From: Clostridiales bacterium
GTDB lineage: Bacteria > Bacillota > Clostridia > Christensenellales > DUVY01
Assembly (NCBI GenBank): GCA_031290295.1
Contig: JAITNT010000213.1
Location: 1 to 6,382, forward strand
Direction of reading: 5' to 3'
Length of the DNA: 6,382 nt
Shown here: positions 5,448-6,382 of the stretch, piece by piece
Position numbering within the stretch: position 1 is the first letter of the stretch
How the letters are laid out: each line of letters begins with the position of its first letter
Made by a program: the position numbers and the translations under genes
The notes under the pieces: generated by a model
The model's database searches: none
What the model was told of the DNA's origin: nothing
Seen by the model: the letters and a program-made list of their open reading frames with translations, nothing else

Positions 5448-6382
5448 TCAAATTTTTTTTATAAATTTTTTCACCGCCGCGGGCGCGTCCGGACGCCCGG
5501 ATTTTAACTTGTATCCGTTCTCGAGGCTTATAGCCGCGCCTATTATTCCGGCGGAAATCCTCAGCCGCGCCGTTACCAGCTCGAAGGGCGCGTATTTTTC
5601 GTCCGCAAAAATCCGCGCGCTCACATATTCGCGCAAGGGCGCGAGGAACGCGCCGCCCGCTTCGGATATTCCGCCGCCGAGCACGATTATGTCGGGACGG
5701 AGCAAATTCATCACGGAGACGATACCCGCGCCGAGGTTGGCGATAAATATTCCGACCGCCTCGCGCGCCGCCGCGTCGTTTGCCGCCGCCGCGGCGAATA
5801 CCGCCTCGCCGTCTATGCGCTTGCCGCGCAAAAGGCCGTCGGGATAACGCTTGACGAGCGTTTCAGCCGAGGCTGTCAACGCCGTCGCCGAGGCATAGCT
5901 CTCAAGACAGCCGAAATTGCCGCAGCTGCATTCCGCGCCCGCCGTATTAATCACAATGTGACCGCCCGCCGCGCAACCGTTGCGCCCGCTCAAGAGCTTG
6001 CCGTCTATTATCACGGCGCAGCCCAAGCCCGTGCCGAGGGTAAGCATCACCATAGATTCCGCGCCCTTGCCCGCGCCTAGGCGATATTCGGCAAGCGCGG
6101 CGGCGGAAGCGTCGTTAATTACCGAAACGGGCAGCGCGGGAAAGCTTCCGGCGATATTTTCTCTAAGCGGAAATTCTTTGAGCTTTATATTGTTACCGTA
6201 AAGCACCCGTCCGGCGGCGTCGATTATTCCGGGACAGCCTATGCCTATACCCGTAACCGTAAGCCCGCGCCTATCCGCCTCCGCAATCAGAGAGGCGCAT
6301 ATTAACGATAAGCCTGCGCAAAGCTCCGCTTCCGGCGGCGTTTTACCGCTGTGCACGCAAAGGGTGTTATAGCCGTCCGCGA
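5448..6382 (-). CDS. ROK-family sugar kinase, C-terminal part (N-terminus beyond right edge)
   Basis: The frame ends with TGA at 5448-5450 and is open to the right edge, reading ...ADGYNTLCVHSGKTPP at its start. A GTG at 6354-6356 falls mid-domain and is probably not the start; about 30 residues, including the ATP-binding DIGGT motif, should lie outside. Numbering from that GTG, visible ROK features are I80-N-D82 (catalytic Asp), L107-G-T-G-L-G phosphate loop, the zinc signature H133 with C143-S-C145-G-N-F-G-C150-L-E152, and L226-G-G-G-I. The family phosphorylates hexoses such as glucose, fructose, mannose or N-acetyl sugars in the cytosol; some members are repressors, but with the N-terminus unseen a helix-turn-helix cannot be excluded. 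The usual E-x-G-H sugar-binding motif reads A130-G-G-H133, without the Glu. The gene precedes the LacI-family gene by 139 bp in the same direction, with no clear terminator between. Confidence 0.9.
   Translation of the reverse strand, partial: ADGYNTLCVHSGKTPPEAELCAGLSLICASLIAEADRRGLTVTGIGIGCPGIIDAAGRVLYGNNIKLKEFPLRENIAGSFPALPVSVINDASAAALAEYRLGAGKGAESMVMLTLGTGLGCAVIIDGKLLSGRNGCAAGGHIVINTAGAECSCGNFGCLESYASATALTASAETLVKRYPDGLLRGKRIDGEAVFAAAAANDAAAREAVGIFIANLGAGIVSVMNLLRPDIIVLGGGISEAGGAFLAPLREYVSARIFADEKYAPFELVTARLRISAGIIGAAISLENGYKLKSGRPDAPAAVKKFIKKI

Noticed and set aside
6354..6356. GTG as the true start of the ROK gene
   Set aside because: The frame stays open to the right edge with plausible ROK sequence, and a start here would remove the ATP-binding DIGGT segment that every ROK kinase needs.

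Overview
This window carries five genes, all on the minus strand. Read in transcription order they are: the 3' part of a ROK-family sugar kinase (cut by the right edge), a LacI-family repressor, a GH38 alpha-mannosidase-like protein, a HAD-superfamily phosphatase/mutase, and the first 65 codons of a lipoprotein (cut by the left edge). No stretch of more than about 160 bases lacks a gene, and I see no RNA genes, insertion sequences or CRISPR repeats. Base composition looks uniform, and I see no sign of a transfer boundary. Strong Shine-Dalgarno sequences, a TTGACA-17 bp-TACACT promoter, a LacI regulator and a Lys-rich lipoprotein signal peptide suggest a Firmicutes (Clostridia-like) bacterium, probably an uncultured carbohydrate-fermenting anaerobe. 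The taxonomic call is inference only.

Right to left: the ROK gene (5448-6382) is missing its N-terminal ATP-binding segment. A 139-bp gap follows, holding a near-consensus promoter and an operator-like palindrome. The LacI-family gene (4265-5308) comes next, then a 159-bp gap with two more palindromes of the same kind, a run of ten C/G, and the ribosome binding site of the GH38 gene. The GH38 gene (1265-4105) and the HAD gene (261-1268) overlap by 4 bp (ATGA) and form a translationally coupled pair. A 65-bp AT-rich gap separates them from the lipoprotein gene (1-195).

The parts read as a compact, self-regulated module for a mannose-containing or related glycoside. Neither the GH38 nor the HAD protein has a signal peptide, so an imported oligosaccharide or sugar phosphate would be handled inside the cell. 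The repressor probably binds AGAAC-YR-GTTCT sites in front of its own gene and in front of the GH38-HAD pair. The ROK enzyme could phosphorylate the released sugar, and the HAD enzyme could act on a phosphosugar.

The features most worth a second look are these: the GH38 protein has Thr where the catalytic nucleophile/zinc-ligand Asp is expected; the HAD protein has an unexplained N-terminal domain of about 85 residues; the repressor has lost the usual effector-contacting Asp pair; the ROK protein lacks the usual Glu of its E-x-G-H motif; and the two operators before GH38 lie exactly 42 bp apart, flanking a C10/G10 tract. Several unusual active sites in one locus suggest that its substrate differs from the textbook one for these families.
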